A DNA stretch of 64,000 bases from Leptodactylus fallax (GCA_947044405.1 CAMRHE010000012.1:8180001-8244000); one strand, 5' to 3'. Counted from the first letter of the stretch, positions 1 through 11,944 are shown. Program-made: numbers and translations. The notes: a model not told the origin generated them from the letters alone.

Positions 1-317
1 ACTGGGACCACAAGCAATTCCAAGAACAAGCGTCCCTTTGTGAATAGAGTGGTAGTATAAATGGAGCAGTAGTTTACATGCATGACTGACACTCCTGCAA
101 TCCCCCAGCTTATTACTTGGCTGCTTTAATTATTACTGATGTAGCCCACAATATGTATGTATAGGTACTACATGTAAATATAATTTTTTTTTTCATGCTT
201 GTGCTTTTTTCATGTGTGGATGGCACCAACAAATTTTGTAGCGCAGTACACAGATTATGAATACTATCAGTTCCTGTTCCTGTTCCTGGATATCACAGTC
301 TACATATATAGTAAAGT
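1..317. other. No gene seen; AT-rich sequence
   Basis: I see no supported coding region or repeat boundary. The stretch is AT-rich with a short T tract and leads up to the MITE that begins with TTAA at 318. Confidence 0.6.
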
Positions 318-678
318 TTAATGAGAACCTGTCACCAGGAAAATAGTTTCATGGGTAAAGCTTCACCATAACTTGTCATTTACAAATTTTTATCTCTTCT
401 ATATCTTTGCTGAGAAGTCAAGCAGGCAGTCATATCAGTAATAGACAGCCACTCCTCTAAGACTGTGTAAATAGAAATAGCTGTCAATCACTGATAGGAC
501 TGCCTCCTTGACTTTATACTTTATAGTAAAGAAAAAGCAGAGATTTCAATAAGTAAAATATATGGTTTTACCAAACCTTCTCCGACAAACATATACTTAA
601 ATCTGCTGAGCTCCTCCTGCTCTATAACATGCTGCCTGCAGATTGCGCTGTTTTTTCCTGGTGACAGGTCCCCTTTAA
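318..678. repeat. TTAA-bounded MITE, CTGTCACCAGG type
   Basis: The element starts TTAATGAGAACCTGTCACCA and ends TGGTGACAGGTCCCCTTTAA, so about 25 bp of the termini are inverted copies of each other, with TTAA at both outer edges. The 361-bp interior has no meaningful coding capacity. TTAA target sites plus CCCTTT-type ends are typical of piggyBac-like non-autonomous elements; that class assignment is inference. Another element with GTCACCAGG ends lies at 62813-63098. Confidence 0.75.
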
Positions 679-2217
679 ATTTACTCTGATAATTTGTTAC
701 AAAAGCCATTGAAAAGGTTGAGCTAAAGTTCTGTACCACAGTGTAGTTAAGGTGTTATGTATCAAGTTAAACATTGCTACATCTTTAAGCATGGGGAAAA
801 CACACAACATGCAAAAGAATATTCAGTCAGTTTCAAGACACTAGTCAAAGTGTTACCTCTTCTTATTTTTCCACCTTTCTTTCTGACTTATTACCTTTAT
901 GCATTGCTTTAAAGCAAGTCCAGTGACTATTTACTTTAAGCATGTCTTGTCTTCATTTTCTAGTTATAAAAAATGTTTCTCCTTGTATGTGTTCTGTATT
1001 ATACTTCTGTCACTGATTATTTTTTGCTGCTCTATTTTTTAATTGTCCAACTTCCTCGATGCCCTAGTGTACACACAAAAAATGAAAACCTTCTGAATTT
1101 AGTGTAATGCTAATGTAGCCCATCCTGCCTTCCTGGAAGCTCCTTAAAAAATAATTTCCAGTGATTATTCAGCCAAGGGCAGCATCAGTAACGGTGCTCT
1201 GAAACAATGGGCATAGCTCCCTGTGGCTGGACTACTATACCACAGTAATTTGCATTGCTTAGGAAATTAACTTAGACAAGGACTGTGTATCATGATTCTT
1301 CTTCGTATTCATCTGCTTTCAATATGCTTATGTTTAATTCTTCAGAGGTTGAAAGGTCGTTGCTGTTTTCTCTATTTTCTTACGAGAATATGTTTATTAT
1401 AACCATTATATAGTATTTAGCTAAAATATCAACAAGTACATTTACCATAATACAAACTGAAATATAGCAATGACCTATCACTGCCACTGAATACTGACAA
1501 ACACTGTGAATTGTTTATTTAAAGGGTTTCTCCATGATCATACAAAAACCATTAGATTATATGAGTGCAGGATGTATACAAAGCATGAGAAGTTTTCAGT
1601 ATTTATTATGGGTACTATTGTTTGTTTACATATAAAAACAACAATGGGCAAGAAAACAAGTATGAGAAAATATTACCAGTACTCATCAGCCCCTGGTAAA
1701 TACTGTATTTTTTCTTCCTTTCTGTTGTGTAAAATTGAATGCATCTCATCAGTTGGTGAGATGGTAATGTAAGATGGTCATACATTTAAGATGGCTGTTG
1801 CCAAACACATAATCCTTTGTATAGAAACAGTATTTTTCCTGAACGAAGGCCCCCACACACACTCACACGCACACTGAATCAGCTGCAGAATTCATGGCAA
1901 GATCAAGCAGGACCCTTATTTTTTCAGCATCTGGTTCTCATCTTTGCCTCCTACTGAATTCAATGAGAGGTAGAATCAGGGCAGAATCTGCTGCTGATTT
2001 TGGAGAAGAATCTGGACCCTTATTGTAGGTATTAGTAACATACTTACCAATTAGCAAAGTTTCATTTGAAGCTAAATGCATTAACAACACTGTCACACTA
2101 AATATGCAACAGAAAAGCATCTTTTCTGCAATGTGGGTGTGAAAGATCCTCAGTGCGCCAACACCGCGTTGGCCCACACCTGAGACTTCTTTCATATAAA
2201 AACCACACTCACCTCCA
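679..2217. other. No gene seen
   Basis: AT-rich sequence without a convincing ORF, RNA gene or repeat boundary. A short CA/CACA-rich run lies near 1850-1875. Confidence 0.5.
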
Positions 2218-2222
2218 GTGAG

Positions 2223-2994
2223 TGTTGGGTCCACAAGATAAATACAAGACAAGCTTTCTAAATTTTATATATTTATTAACCCCTAAATGGGTCGGTATTA
2301 ACATCTAACACATGCAGTTCAGAACAGATATGTAGATGTATACAAGCATTAACAGTTACTAGTTACAAGATACAGTGCCATGAAATAAAAGGGCATAAAA
2401 GTGAAATAGTTACTTTACCACGCATCTCCTTGATGTGGCTCTATAATCCAACACTCACACATGCTCTGTCATGTGTGAATAACCAGTGGAGGCTTTGTAG
2501 CATGTGGCATTAATACAAAAATCCAGCCTGCATGCTCTTCACAGTGGTCTGTCTGTAATATCCTGTAGTCTGTCTGTAAAAACTCCTCATAGTGTTCTCT
2601 TGTAGTCCCAGCACAATCTCCCCCCACTGACCTCTTATCTCATCTTATATACCCTTTATGCCACCTCCCAGAATGAGGTCATCAGCAACAGCAAGTCTGA
2701 TGGATTAATGCACTCAAGTCCAGATTCTTTGTAAAGAGCTGAGACCAAGTGGAATGATACAATGTTATCAACCAGGTCTGATCTACCTGCACAATGCATG
2801 TTTGATCAGCCAGGACTGTGTAGGAATTCAATGGAGCCCTGCTGGGATGGATACAAAGCTCTATTGTTCCAGTCCGGCCACTATTGGCAATATACCTATG
2901 ATTATGGCTGCGCACCTTATGAGTAAAGAGATACGCTACCCAGAGACCAAAATACAGCTTTGAGTTATAGCCATATTTAAGCAGAATCATCACA
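2223..2994 (-). mobile_element. Possible solo LTR (minus strand)
   Basis: Read on the minus strand this 772-bp block starts TG and ends CA. It has a TATA-like box (GGGTATATAAG, about 2643-2654) and an AATAAA signal near 2271-2276, about 50 bp before its 3' end. The order is that of U3-R-U5. The flanks are GTGAG on the left (2218-2222) and GTGGG on the right (2995-2999), a 5-bp duplication with one mismatch. No internal retroelement genes or primer-binding site adjoin it, so it would be a solo LTR. The boundaries are inferred from these weak signals and could be coincidental. Confidence 0.35.
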
Positions 2995-2999
2995 GTGGG

Positions 3000-4629
3000 A
3001 TCTTAGGCTTAGTGATCCAGTACAGAGCTGGTGCAGTATATTAATATGTGCCATGTGCTATGTATTTTAGAGGAAAAACATACCTAGATGTACAGTTATA
3101 AATAATGTGGTGTCATGTTACACAGAAAACTGTGTTATTAAAATTATTTTTTATTTTTATTACTTTTCATATATTTTTTATATCCAAACAACATATTACA
3201 CTAGTGTGAACATAGTGTAATGTGCACAATAAATGTATATTGTATTACACAGGTTTGCAGAGAACACTTACATTCTACCAGGACTTGTATTAAAGTCAAT
3301 GTTATCTTTATTTACACATAGAGATTCATGCTGTCCAAACCTTTATCAGCAAACTGTAATTAGCTGAACTGATTGTCCTGCCAGCAGAGTTGTACATAGC
3401 CACAAGAGTACTCAGACCCCCAAGAGAGTAGTGAGTCAAGTCATTAAACCTGATGACCTGATTCCTTGACAACGGTGTGCAAACAATGGGAGGAATAATT
3501 TAATGCAGCAGGTAAATACAGCAGGATCTTTGAGATGGGAATACCCCTTTAAACTTGCCTAATGTTGAGACCTATGTGCCCTGAATGCTTGCAAATGTAA
3601 ATGTGGTTAGCCAATAAAGATATTTCTCCTATAATACTTTTATCTTTTTTGACACAAAGGTATTATACATCAAATGCAACAACATGAAAAAAAAAACAAA
3701 AAAAACACAATTTTATTACTTAGCTACTCACTGTTTTTGTATTTCTTTATTTCCGTATACTTTTGCTTTTGCATTCCTTTTGTATTTGTAGCAAGTTTGT
3801 TCTAATATGGCTATCTAACATACCAGGTGATCACTAGAAATAATTCATTTTATGAAGAGGTACTGTATATGTCACAATTTTTATATTACATCCTTTCTTT
3901 CACTGTGTCTTGCTAGAGGCAAAAGACATCACAATTCAAGTCAGCTCATTCTTCATGAGTGGACACACTTATTGAAAACACTGACAGGCAAACCCCATAG
4001 GCATGTTTGTATATGAGTGGAGGATTTTTTTTATTGGTGTTATTGCTTTGCCATTACATTTCTTTGTCTTACTTGTCAGGAAACTGCATATCTTTCTCTG
4101 GGGTGCTGTACTAATCTAATTCTTTTGGATTTACCAGCTGGTCTCATTAAATCACAACAGGGTCAACACATATATACAATGTACATGTATATATCCTTTC
4201 TCAATTTCTGTATACATCTCACCCTCTAAAATAATTATATGTACATTTTTATACCCATAATAAAGAACACACATAAATATACTTTTGCATTCAGTAGTAA
4301 AGGAGTTAATTATTTTTCAAAATAACAATTCTAATACAAATAACTTTATGTTTTATTGAAATGTACAACTTGGAAGTGAAGAATGCGGCACATGTATGAT
4401 AACATTTTAAAGCCACATATACTGTAGTAAGGGTAGGTTCAAAAAGAGCATTAACAATGCTGAGTAATATACATGTGGTGTATGCTAAGAGCAGTTTTAT
4501 TGGTTTCAATGTCAAGTTTGCAAATTATGCAAATTCACAGCAAAAAAAAATTCACATATTTATAATACTAAACTGCAACAATTCTGTGTGACTACCTTAA
4601 ATTTGTACCTATAAAATTGCTTTGCTTAT
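3000..4629. other. No gene seen
   Basis: AT-rich sequence with a short A tract near 3688-3708. No coding region with recognisable protein similarity and no clear repeat boundaries were found. Confidence 0.5.
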
Positions 4630-5108
4630 ATAAAAGGAGTCTACCACCTCCCTCAAGCAAGTTAAACTGTCACTACTGCATTACAGAGCGATAAACAACA
4701 TATTTTTGTTATGTACAGTATGTCACTTTTGTAGATTTGGAGAAAACTACTTTGAAGGCAGTTGGTGCACTGGGGCAGGCCTTTGGCTCACCTACTCTGC
4801 AATGTTTCCTGCTCTTTGAGTCTCCATGAGATAAACGCATTTTAAATGTTTGCCATTGTCATAAAGCACTGTTCACACAACTAACCAGCTTCTGACTGTG
4901 CCACCCCATGCAGTGGGAGTTGATTCTCCCTATCACCATTCCTAGTTGAGCAGCAAAAGCAGTGCTCCCAGAGCTGAAGACCCGTTCCAAGTGCACCAAA
5001 TGCCTCATTTGCGAAATAATTGTGAAACAAAAGAAGTTTTTTTCTTCAAATAAGTAATGCAGTGGTGATAGTTGAATATGCTTGGGGAAGGAGGTAGACT
5101 CCCTTTAA
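4630..5108. repeat. TTAA MITE, GGAGTCTACC ends
   Basis: The left end AAAGGAGTCTACCACCTCC and the right end GGAGGTAGACTCCCTTTAA are imperfect inverted repeats that extend inward through a shared CAAGCA/TGCTTG. TTAA is intact on the right (5105-5108) and decayed on the left. The interior has no coding capacity. A related fragment, with the same CAAAAGTGACATACA-like interior and a TTCCCTTTAA end, lies near 32980-33083. Confidence 0.7.
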
Positions 5109-5939
5109 GCGGTTGTTCAAGTCTTGATATTGATGGCTAATCCTTAGGATAGGTTGTATATATCATATTGGTGACAGTCGGATAGCTGGCACTGCCAACA
5201 ACTGCTGCAGATGCAGGATCTGCACAGTATATAGAGCCAGGAGCAACCAACCCCATATACAGTGGCCATGCTGGGTTTCTGCTGTTCAGCTCCCATTGAA
5301 ATGAATTGAAGCTGAGCTGCATTTAGTTGAATGTGTTTTCTGACAGAAGACTTTATTTTCTGAACACAATTATTAGGGGAAGCCACCTTGCCTGAGCCAT
5401 CACTATGTTTTGGTAAGAGCATTCAGTGATGCTTTACAGCAGCCACATGGACATAGGAAACTGAAGGCTAAATATGTTCATTGATTTCCATGAAAAAGTG
5501 TTCTAGGCATGTTCTGTGACTTGTGCAGATCTCATTGTACAGGTAAGGGGAGGATGTGAGCTGTGAACATCACCTATTATCAATGATTGATCCTGAAATA
5601 CTTAATTTACCCCATAGTGGCACAGCTGGAAAATTGAACATTTACTGTAGGTTTTCCAATATATTACAGAAGATAAATTTAGACTGTTAGGTCTCCGAAC
5701 AGGGTAACAATTTGTGATCAGCTTACTGTCAAGAGACCCTTCTAACAAATAGGCATTGTACAAAGCAGAGAACCTCTTTTTCATGTAAATTAGATTAGAG
5801 ACCAAAAAATGTCATAATGTGTGATTTTCATCATAAGCCATGGTGGAAGACAACATGACTACTACAAGAAGGCAACATGACTATTACAGCATTCTGCAAG
5901 AACATGCAAGCCTGTCTTGTCTGTGTTTAGTTGTCTGAG
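5109..5939. other. Dispersed-repeat fragment, then nothing recognised
   Basis: The right TTAA of the preceding MITE is directly followed by GCGGTTGTTCAAGTCTTGA and a CCTTAGGATAGG stretch, which resembles the start of another TTAA-type repeat abutting it. I could not find its right end. The remainder shows no gene. Confidence 0.4.
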
Positions 5940-6453
5940 AGCCTGTCCACTTAAAAAGCGGTTACCTGCGGACACAAGTGGACCCCATAGACTATAATGG
6001 ATCTGCCGGGTTTTTGCTCTTTTATACTAAAACCGGTGGAGAGAGAAAAGTCCTCCTTGCAGGATATGGGATAAGATAAGCATGTCTGCTTTCTTCCGGA
6101 AACAGAAGCATGGACTGTGTCAGGTACTGCAGCTCCACAGGTATTGTAGACTGTCTTTGGAAGAAAGCAGGCATGTGTTTATTTTAGTTTTTTTATCCCA
6201 GTACAAATCCAGTAATAGTTATATCTTTTACGCTAGGTTCATGCTACTGTTCATCTCTTCATTGTTCAGGTCCGCATGGGGACCCAAAAGACGGAGAGCC
6301 CGTCTGGTAAAAAAGCAGTTACCCATGGACACCAGAGGACCCAATAGACTAGAATGTAATGGCTTGCAGGACTTTTCTCTCTGACGATTTTAGATGGAAT
6401 CTGTGGCAGAGTCTGCTACAGAGACTCCAACACAGATGTAAACCTCGCCTTAT
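5940..6453. repeat. Dispersed repeat, copy 1 (matches 15912-16260)
   Basis: Two blocks, a GGGATAAGATAAGC segment followed by a CAGGTATTG segment, and then a block ending TTTTCTCTCTGACGATTTTA and CTCCAACACAGATG, recur in the same order at 15912-16260. An internal direct duplication of a GGACCC-ATAGACTA motif is visible near 5980 and 6328. No coding potential was found. The outer limits are approximate. Confidence 0.65.
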
Positions 6454-6520
6454 AAATTAATTTCCAAAAGAAAAACTATGCAGAACAATAAACCTTGTCT
6501 TAGAACTATTTGATATATAC

Positions 6521-6535
6521 ATGTGTGTGTGTGTG

Positions 6536-6582
<47 letters not shown>

Positions 6583-6594
6583 ATATATACACAC
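6521..6594. repeat. GT/AT microsatellite
   Basis: A short (GT)n run is followed by about 20 AT dinucleotides and an AC tail. It is low-complexity sequence able to form a cruciform. Confidence 0.95.
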
Positions 6595-7506
6595 AAATAC
6601 GATCGTTCTCATTCTGGATGTATACATGTATATTGCAAATGAAATCCAGTTACGTATTCTTGCCATAAATGATTTCTAAAAATCCAATGTAATAGAGGTG
6701 TTGAACTGCAGTACTTGGCAGCCAAGCTTAACTCCTATTCAATTTCACTTGTTATTACTTGAGCATTTTCCATGACGGAAAGTTGCCAATTTTCACACCT
6801 TGGAGCTGAGTACCTCGTTTTTAGTTCCCTTAGTAAAATTCCAGTGCAACTTCCAACTCTATACCTTTCTCTGGAGATTGTTCCATATAACTGAATGTAA
6901 AACCTCACATGTGATTGTTTCACAAGTCCTTCGGAAAGAGTATGAGATCTTTTCATCTCTTCCACAAATCCTGCTACTGAATCTTGTAGGAAGAATAACA
7001 CCAGATACTTTTTTCTAAATCCATGATTTAGATGTTTAGAAAAAAACCTTTTATGATTTTCATCATGTAGATGTTTTAGTCTGCTTTGTACTGATATAGA
7101 CAGCATGCAATATAAAAGGTAAGAAATTGTGTTACAGTAAAATTTTGATATTAAATGTTGAATTCTTTTTGTGGAAGACTATAAGAAAACTTAGATGATC
7201 CACAACTTCTACTGTTGTTGTGAGCCATTTGTGAAGTATTTTTCTACAAAACTTCTTATTGACAAACATTAGAGAGACTCTAGTGCAGTCAGCCTGATCT
7301 ATCTCTGAACTTCTACGGCTATTTTTTTAATCTAATGTCAGTTATATGAAATGAGGAGGAGCAAGAAGGTTTGATGTCTTCTTACCTCTCTGAGTATATC
7401 CCGCAGTTTACTGTGATACTCTTATATTATTGAAAATTATGGTCAAGAGGTCCATTCACAATTCTTCAGACTTCAGATGTAAAAATTTACAGCATTCCTC
7501 TGTTGC
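6595..7506. other. No gene seen
   Basis: No convincing coding region. Short overlapping open frames on both strands near 6735-7106 have no recognisable domains. Confidence 0.5.
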
Positions 7507-7717
7507 TTAAAGGGGTTGTCCAGGATTAAAAAAAAAAAAAGTACTAAAATCAGGAAATGTTGCAAAAAAAATAACTTATACTCCACTGTTTATATCTCAC
7601 TATCTCCAGTGTTCCTCCAATTATTATATTATGGCCTTTGAAGAGACCTCTCGCTCTAGAGAAACTGTCCTGCTATAGACAGACAGCTGATTAGTTTGAA
7701 CAAATCCTGTGCAATGC
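7507..7717. repeat. Left half of a TTAAAGGGG MITE
   Basis: This starts TTAAAGGGGTTGTCCAGG, the same terminus as the complete MITE at 10553-10935. No matching right end was found before the next element begins at 7718. Confidence 0.5.
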
Positions 7718-7861
7718 TTAAAGGGCTTTTGCAGGCTAGCCAGCATTTCTCATATTTATAACGTAATCCCCAAGCAGCTATATCAGCTCGTAGGTGCAGG
7801 TTCCAGTTGTCAGATACTGATCAGCATGAAAAATCCTGCAGGGTCCCGAAAACCCCTTTAA
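7718..7861. repeat. Short TTAA MITE (144 bp)
   Basis: This starts TTAAAGGGCTTTTGCAGG and ends CCTGCAGGGTCCCGAAAACCCCTTTAA when read in parts. The inverted termini share CCTGCA and CCCTTTAA, with TTAA at both outer edges. Confidence 0.65.
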
Positions 7862-7970
7862 TTTTCCCTGGTGGCACTTTGCTGGGGTTTCACAGCAAGG
7901 GGATGTTTTGTGGTCAACTTGTCAAGGGACCCTTATAGCAACTAGGGACTGTCCAAAGCAGAGAACCTCT

Positions 7971-8285
7971 TTAAGCCAGGGCCCCACGTGGCATAAATAT
8001 TCCTGCAAAGTGGTTAATCCCATCCAGACATTGCGGAAAAATATGCGCAGCAGAAATGGTGCAATTTCCAAAAACGCCACAGTTTTGGAAATCGCAGCAT
8101 GTCAATTATACCTACAGAAACACCAGCGGTTTCCCTATAGGTATAATGGAAGCAGAAAGTCCAGAAAGGAACCTCTGTGGACTTTCTGTGAAAAGTGCTG
8201 CGGGGAAAACCGCAATGCGTTGTCGCTGCAGTTTTTCCCGCAGCGCTTTTTTGATGCGGCCCGCTATGTGGGGCCTTAGCCTTAA
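7971..8285. repeat. TTAA MITE with GGCCCCACGTGGC-type ends
   Basis: The left terminus TTAAGCCAGGGCCCCACGT and the right terminus GTGGGGCCTTAGCCTTAA are inverted copies, and both carry TTAA. The 315-bp interior is partly self-complementary, with a CCTATAGGTATAATGG region and GCAGCG arms. A diverged copy with the same ends lies at 54433-54689. Any open frames here are by-products of the repeat. Confidence 0.75.
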
Positions 8286-8720
8286 AGAAGCTATTCTATT
8301 TGAAAACATTTTAAAATACGCAATAATTAGAGATAGGCGAACCTCAGGAGGTTCATTTCAACCGAAAGTGCTATTGTTATTCTCTGAAGTCTCCTCAGTG
8401 GAGGCCCTGATGAGGTGAGTAAAAATAAGAAACGGATATAATCTGTCTCACCTCTACTGGGCATCCTCACAGTGTCCTGCATTGTCTTCAAGCCTCTTCC
8501 AGCCACTGACTAACATCGTGCACCTCAGGGTTATCGCGGATTCCAATGTTATAACCCTTTTACCCAGCTGGAAGCCCAGGAGATGTGAGACAAGGTGAGT
8601 ATAACTGAGGAGACACCAGAGCATAATAGTGTTTAGTGGGTGACAAACTCAGGTCGAATCTGGTGTAATCTCATTCGCAAACTCTCTTGCAAAGACGAAA
8701 ACAATGGATCAGACACATAT
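8286..8720. other. No gene seen
   Basis: No supported gene. GGCGAACCTCAGGAGGTTC near 8335 is a short imperfect palindrome. Confidence 0.5.
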
Positions 8721-8735
8721 AAAATAAAACCCTCT

Positions 8736-9655
8736 GTCCATTATGTTTGGGGCTCTGCGGGTCTCTGTCCCTACCGCATTTGAGAGGTTGTGTCATGCAG
8801 GCACCTCCACTAAGGGTCTGATTTCAGACATTTATCAATTACTATCCTCTCCGGAGGGGCGGTTCCCCCTGACCCACAAATATATGACTCGCTGGACCGA
8901 GGCCCTGAGTAAGCAGATCGCACAAGCTCAGTGGCAGATTATTTGGTCCCGTGCATCTAAGTCTTCTGTATGTATAACTTTCCATGAGACTCAATATAAG
9001 ATTTTGATGCACTGGTATTATACCCCGGTTCTCTTCCATACTCTCAATCCAGATGTTCCCTCCACCTGCTGGAGGTGCCTCTCAGATGTGGGGCCATTGG
9101 ATCATATTTTTTGGAACTTCCCTCTGCTTCATCCCTTTTGGTTGGAAGTCAAATCCATGATTGACATGCTCTTCGTCCAGGGAGTTCCCTTAGATCCCTT
9201 CATCTATGTCCTTAACCCCCAGACATCTGGGTAAAAAGACCTCTAAATTCTATTTGTACTGCAACTAAGACCTTGGTAGCCTTGCACTGGAAGAGTACTC
9301 AGCCTCCTGTGGTCCCTGCTTTGGTGGCTCGTATTAACGACGTTAGGAGTCTGGAATTCCTCACGGAAACTCTGAACAACACCGTGGAGACCTTACACTC
9401 TATATGGATCCCATGGGATACATACTGTATTCTCCATGGTCTTTGATCTTCTTTCTTTCCCACCTTCCCCTTCCCCCCACCTCCTCCTGTTGTGTCTTGT
9501 GTCCTGACATTGCCCCCCCCCCCCCTTAGTCTGTCTCTAGGTCTCACATTAAGGACAACTTTGTTGTGTTATTTTTTTGTTACTGTTCTTATTTTATATT
9601 TGTACTGTTGTTGCAAATCTTTGAAAATTAATAAAATCTACAGTTAAAAAAAATA
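8736..9655 (+). mobile_element. 5'-truncated L1 retrotransposon
   Basis: The insertion is bounded by a 15-bp direct repeat, AAAATAAAACCCTCT, at 8721-8735 and 9656-9670. It ends with AATAAA-rich 3' sequence and an A-rich tail just before the right duplication. This is the signature of target-primed reverse transcription followed by 5' truncation. Only the end of ORF2 and the 3' UTR are present. C-rich runs lie near 9474-9484 and 9511-9526. Confidence 0.92.
8743..9440 (+). pseudogene. L1 ORF2p C-terminal fragment
   Basis: The open frame from 8743 to 9234 matches the C-terminal region of Tx1-like L1 ORF2 proteins. It has an MxRWxxxL segment, then CWRC, then a histidine and a PFW motif (the C-terminal CxxC/H-rich region). 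The minus-strand L1 at 24229-32033 has the equivalent CWRC...CPIIQPYW arrangement. After the stop at 9232-9234, similarity resumes in another frame (TKTLVALHWKS, then LEFLTETL) to about 9440, so the fragment is frameshifted. The endonuclease and reverse transcriptase parts are absent because of the 5' truncation. It has no function by itself. Confidence 0.85.
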
Positions 9656-9803
9656 AAAATAAAACCCTCTACTGCAATTTATGAATGAAGAAGGTGGAAA
9701 CAATAGTAAATGTAAACAAATGGGACAGCACTACTACTTTCTAAAGAGAAGAAACTTTCTCAAAGGAGGCAAATGATCAGCAGGGCATAAGAAAAAAAAA
9801 AAA

Positions 9804-10074
9804 TAACAGTACTACTCACCTCCACTGAACCCCCCCCCCCCCCTTGGTCACATTTTTACTCTACTCTGTCCCTGATGCTCTTCACTTCCTGGTGATGTGC
9901 CAAATACGGAAATGATTAGAAATGCCCTATCAGTTAATCAATGGTGGCTGCGATTACCCATCTCAGGCAGTGATTATCTGAGCGCCATTTCCTGGGTCTC
10001 AAAGAGAAGGAAACCGAGGGGCCCAGGACACCTTTGAAATGAGAACAGCAAGGGATTGGTGAGTAGTACTGTTA
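9804..10074. repeat. Palindromic repeat with TACTCACC / GGTGAGTA ends
   Basis: The left end TAACAGTACTACTCACC is the exact reverse complement of the right end GGTGAGTAGTACTGTTA. The interior has no coding content and includes a long C run near 9829-9844. The same outward-facing GGTGAGTA ends occur at 51579-51832 and, as a module, inside the hAT elements. Confidence 0.65.
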
Positions 10075-10552
10075 TACTGTACTTTATTTTGTACTACTGG
10101 TTGTCATTGAAAATGCAGAATTCTTTAATTACTACTAAGCTTCTCTATGGATATCATGGCATTTACTATGGATCCATGCCACTCCACCCATGCTCAGCAA
10201 GGTGATGAATTTCGCTGGCAGTAGTCTTAGTAAGCTTACTGTATGTTCTTGTGAAATGGCATAAAAAGTAAGCAGATTGCACTCCAACATATGACTAAAC
10301 TGCATTTACACTTCTTCTTCCTTGCAGATGTTGGCCTCTTGGAATTTGCTTTTATGTATGGCTTAAATAAACAAACGTGCCAACTACTAAGACTCCATTT
10401 CATGCACCTGACAGATGTAGCTTTGTGACTTTATGCGTGTATGTACAATATATATTTATAACCGATCAGTTATAACCTTAGAACCACATGCCTAATATTG
10501 TCTACTGTACTGTAGGTCCTGCCTATGTCATCAAAACATCTCTAACCCATCA
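10075..10552. other. No gene seen
   Basis: Nothing recognised on either strand. Confidence 0.5.
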
Positions 10553-10935
10553 TTAAAGGGGTTGTTCAGTTTTAGACCAATATCAGACCAATATGTTATT
10601 GTTTGTGTAATGAAAAGTTTTATCATTTTCCAAAATACTTTCTGTATCAATTACTTGCGGTTTTCTAGATCTGCCTGCTATCATTCATTCTGCTTACTTC
10701 CAGTGGATAAGTCACAGCACAGTAATCAGTCATCTGCATTGTAACAACCATAGACACATGAGCATAGACTGATTTTTATACACTAGAAGTGAACAGAATG
10801 AAAAACAGTAACCTGAGATCTAAAAAACAGTAAGGAATTGATACAGAAAGTGTATTAGTATATTGTACAACTTTCATTATACAAACTATAACATTTTCCT
10901 CTTAATATTGATCTACAGCTGGACAGCCCCTTTAA
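10553..10935. repeat. TTAA MITE, TTAAAGGGGTTGTTCAG ends
   Basis: The termini TTAAAGGGGTTGTTCAG and CTGGACAGCCCCTTTAA are inverted with few mismatches, and TTAA sits at both outer edges. Interior arms such as ATCAATTACTT and AAGGAATTGAT pair with each other, so the 383-bp element folds back. A partial copy of its right half lies near 45868-45957. It is probably piggyBac-like and non-autonomous. Confidence 0.8.
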
Positions 10936-11609
10936 TAATGTGGATTCTACAAGATCTCTGAAGGTGGCCTGTGGTATCTGTACATTAATGGTAAGACATT
11001 AGCAGTCAGTTCTATATGTCTTATAAGTGGCATAGTGGAGTCTCCATGAATTAAGCTGCTATTTTACAGCAAATCCCTTAGGGCCGATACACATGATGGA
11101 ATCTGGCACTGATTTTGAGGTGGATTCCACCCAGGGGCGCATCGCTAATGAGGCGAAGTGAGGCGGCTGCGCCAGGCGGCACTGTCCGGGGGCGGCATTT
11201 TTACAATTTAATGTAAACCAGCCCAGGACAGGCCGCTTTAAAAAAAAAAAACAGAGCTGAGCGGGGCAGGTCCTGGGCTGGTTTACAAGACGTCGCATTT
11301 CAGCGCAGGCGGCGATACAATGACGTCATCGCGCCTCCTACGCTGACACGCAGACATTGCGGACAAGAAGAGGAGGCGGCGGCTGCATCAAGGCATCGCA
11401 GGTGAGTATAACGTTTTTTTATATATATAAATAGGCCGTAACCTGCTGTAGTATCCCCGGCAGGTCACGGCCTATTTATTTACCTACCCCGCGTCTGCTC
11501 GTGGCCGCCCCCGCTTCCCCTTCTGCTATGGGACACAGAAAGGGAAGTGGATGCCGCTGTGAGCGGCCGCGGGCATTGGTAAGTTAGGCCATGGGCCGCA
11601 ATTACTACT

Positions 11610-11653
11610 ATTATTATACTCCGGGGTCTTTTCAGACCCCGGAGTATAATAAT
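11610..11653. repeat. Perfect 20-bp hairpin, TTTC loop
   Basis: Arms 11610-11629 and 11634-11653 are exact reverse complements (ATTATACTCCGGGGTCT core) around a TTTC loop. The same hairpin recurs at about 20460-20503 and, in varied form, near 22117-22160 and 25113-25152. Confidence 0.9.
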
Positions 11654-11891
11654 CGGAGGCCTAGGGTTGGTGAGGGAACATAAAAACCAATGTTACTCAC
11701 CTCCTGCGATCCGATGTAACTCCGAGCAGGCTTGAGGCCTCTGGTGACGTCATCAGGTCGCGTCGCCGGCCTGATCACGTGACGTGTGTGCGCAATTAAA
11801 CAGGGCCGAAAGCTGCAAGGAGTGCACTGGTGTCCAGGATAGGTAAGTAACACTGGTTTTTATGTTTGTATTCTCCCCTGGGTCTCCAATC

Positions 11892-11929
11892 ATTATACTC
11901 TGGGGTCTGAAAAGACCCCAGAGTATAAT
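11892..11929. repeat. Second hairpin, GAAA loop
   Basis: Arms 11892-11908 and 11913-11929 (ATTATACTCTGGGGTCT and its complement) surround a GAAA loop. The loop is the reverse complement of the one at 11630, so the two hairpins bracket a ~240-bp segment as inverted copies. Equivalent second hairpins lie near 20742-20780 and 25402-25440. Confidence 0.88.
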
Positions 11930-11944
11930 AATAGTTCATGGGTG

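Noticed and set aside
8743..9234. Possible host zinc-finger gene from the CWRC motif
   Set aside because: The motif matches the C-terminal region of L1 ORF2, and the block has an L1 3' end and 15-bp target duplications.
11610..11653. Hairpin resembling an intrinsic transcription terminator
   Set aside because: There is no bacterial context; it is a repeated structural part of the hAT cassette.
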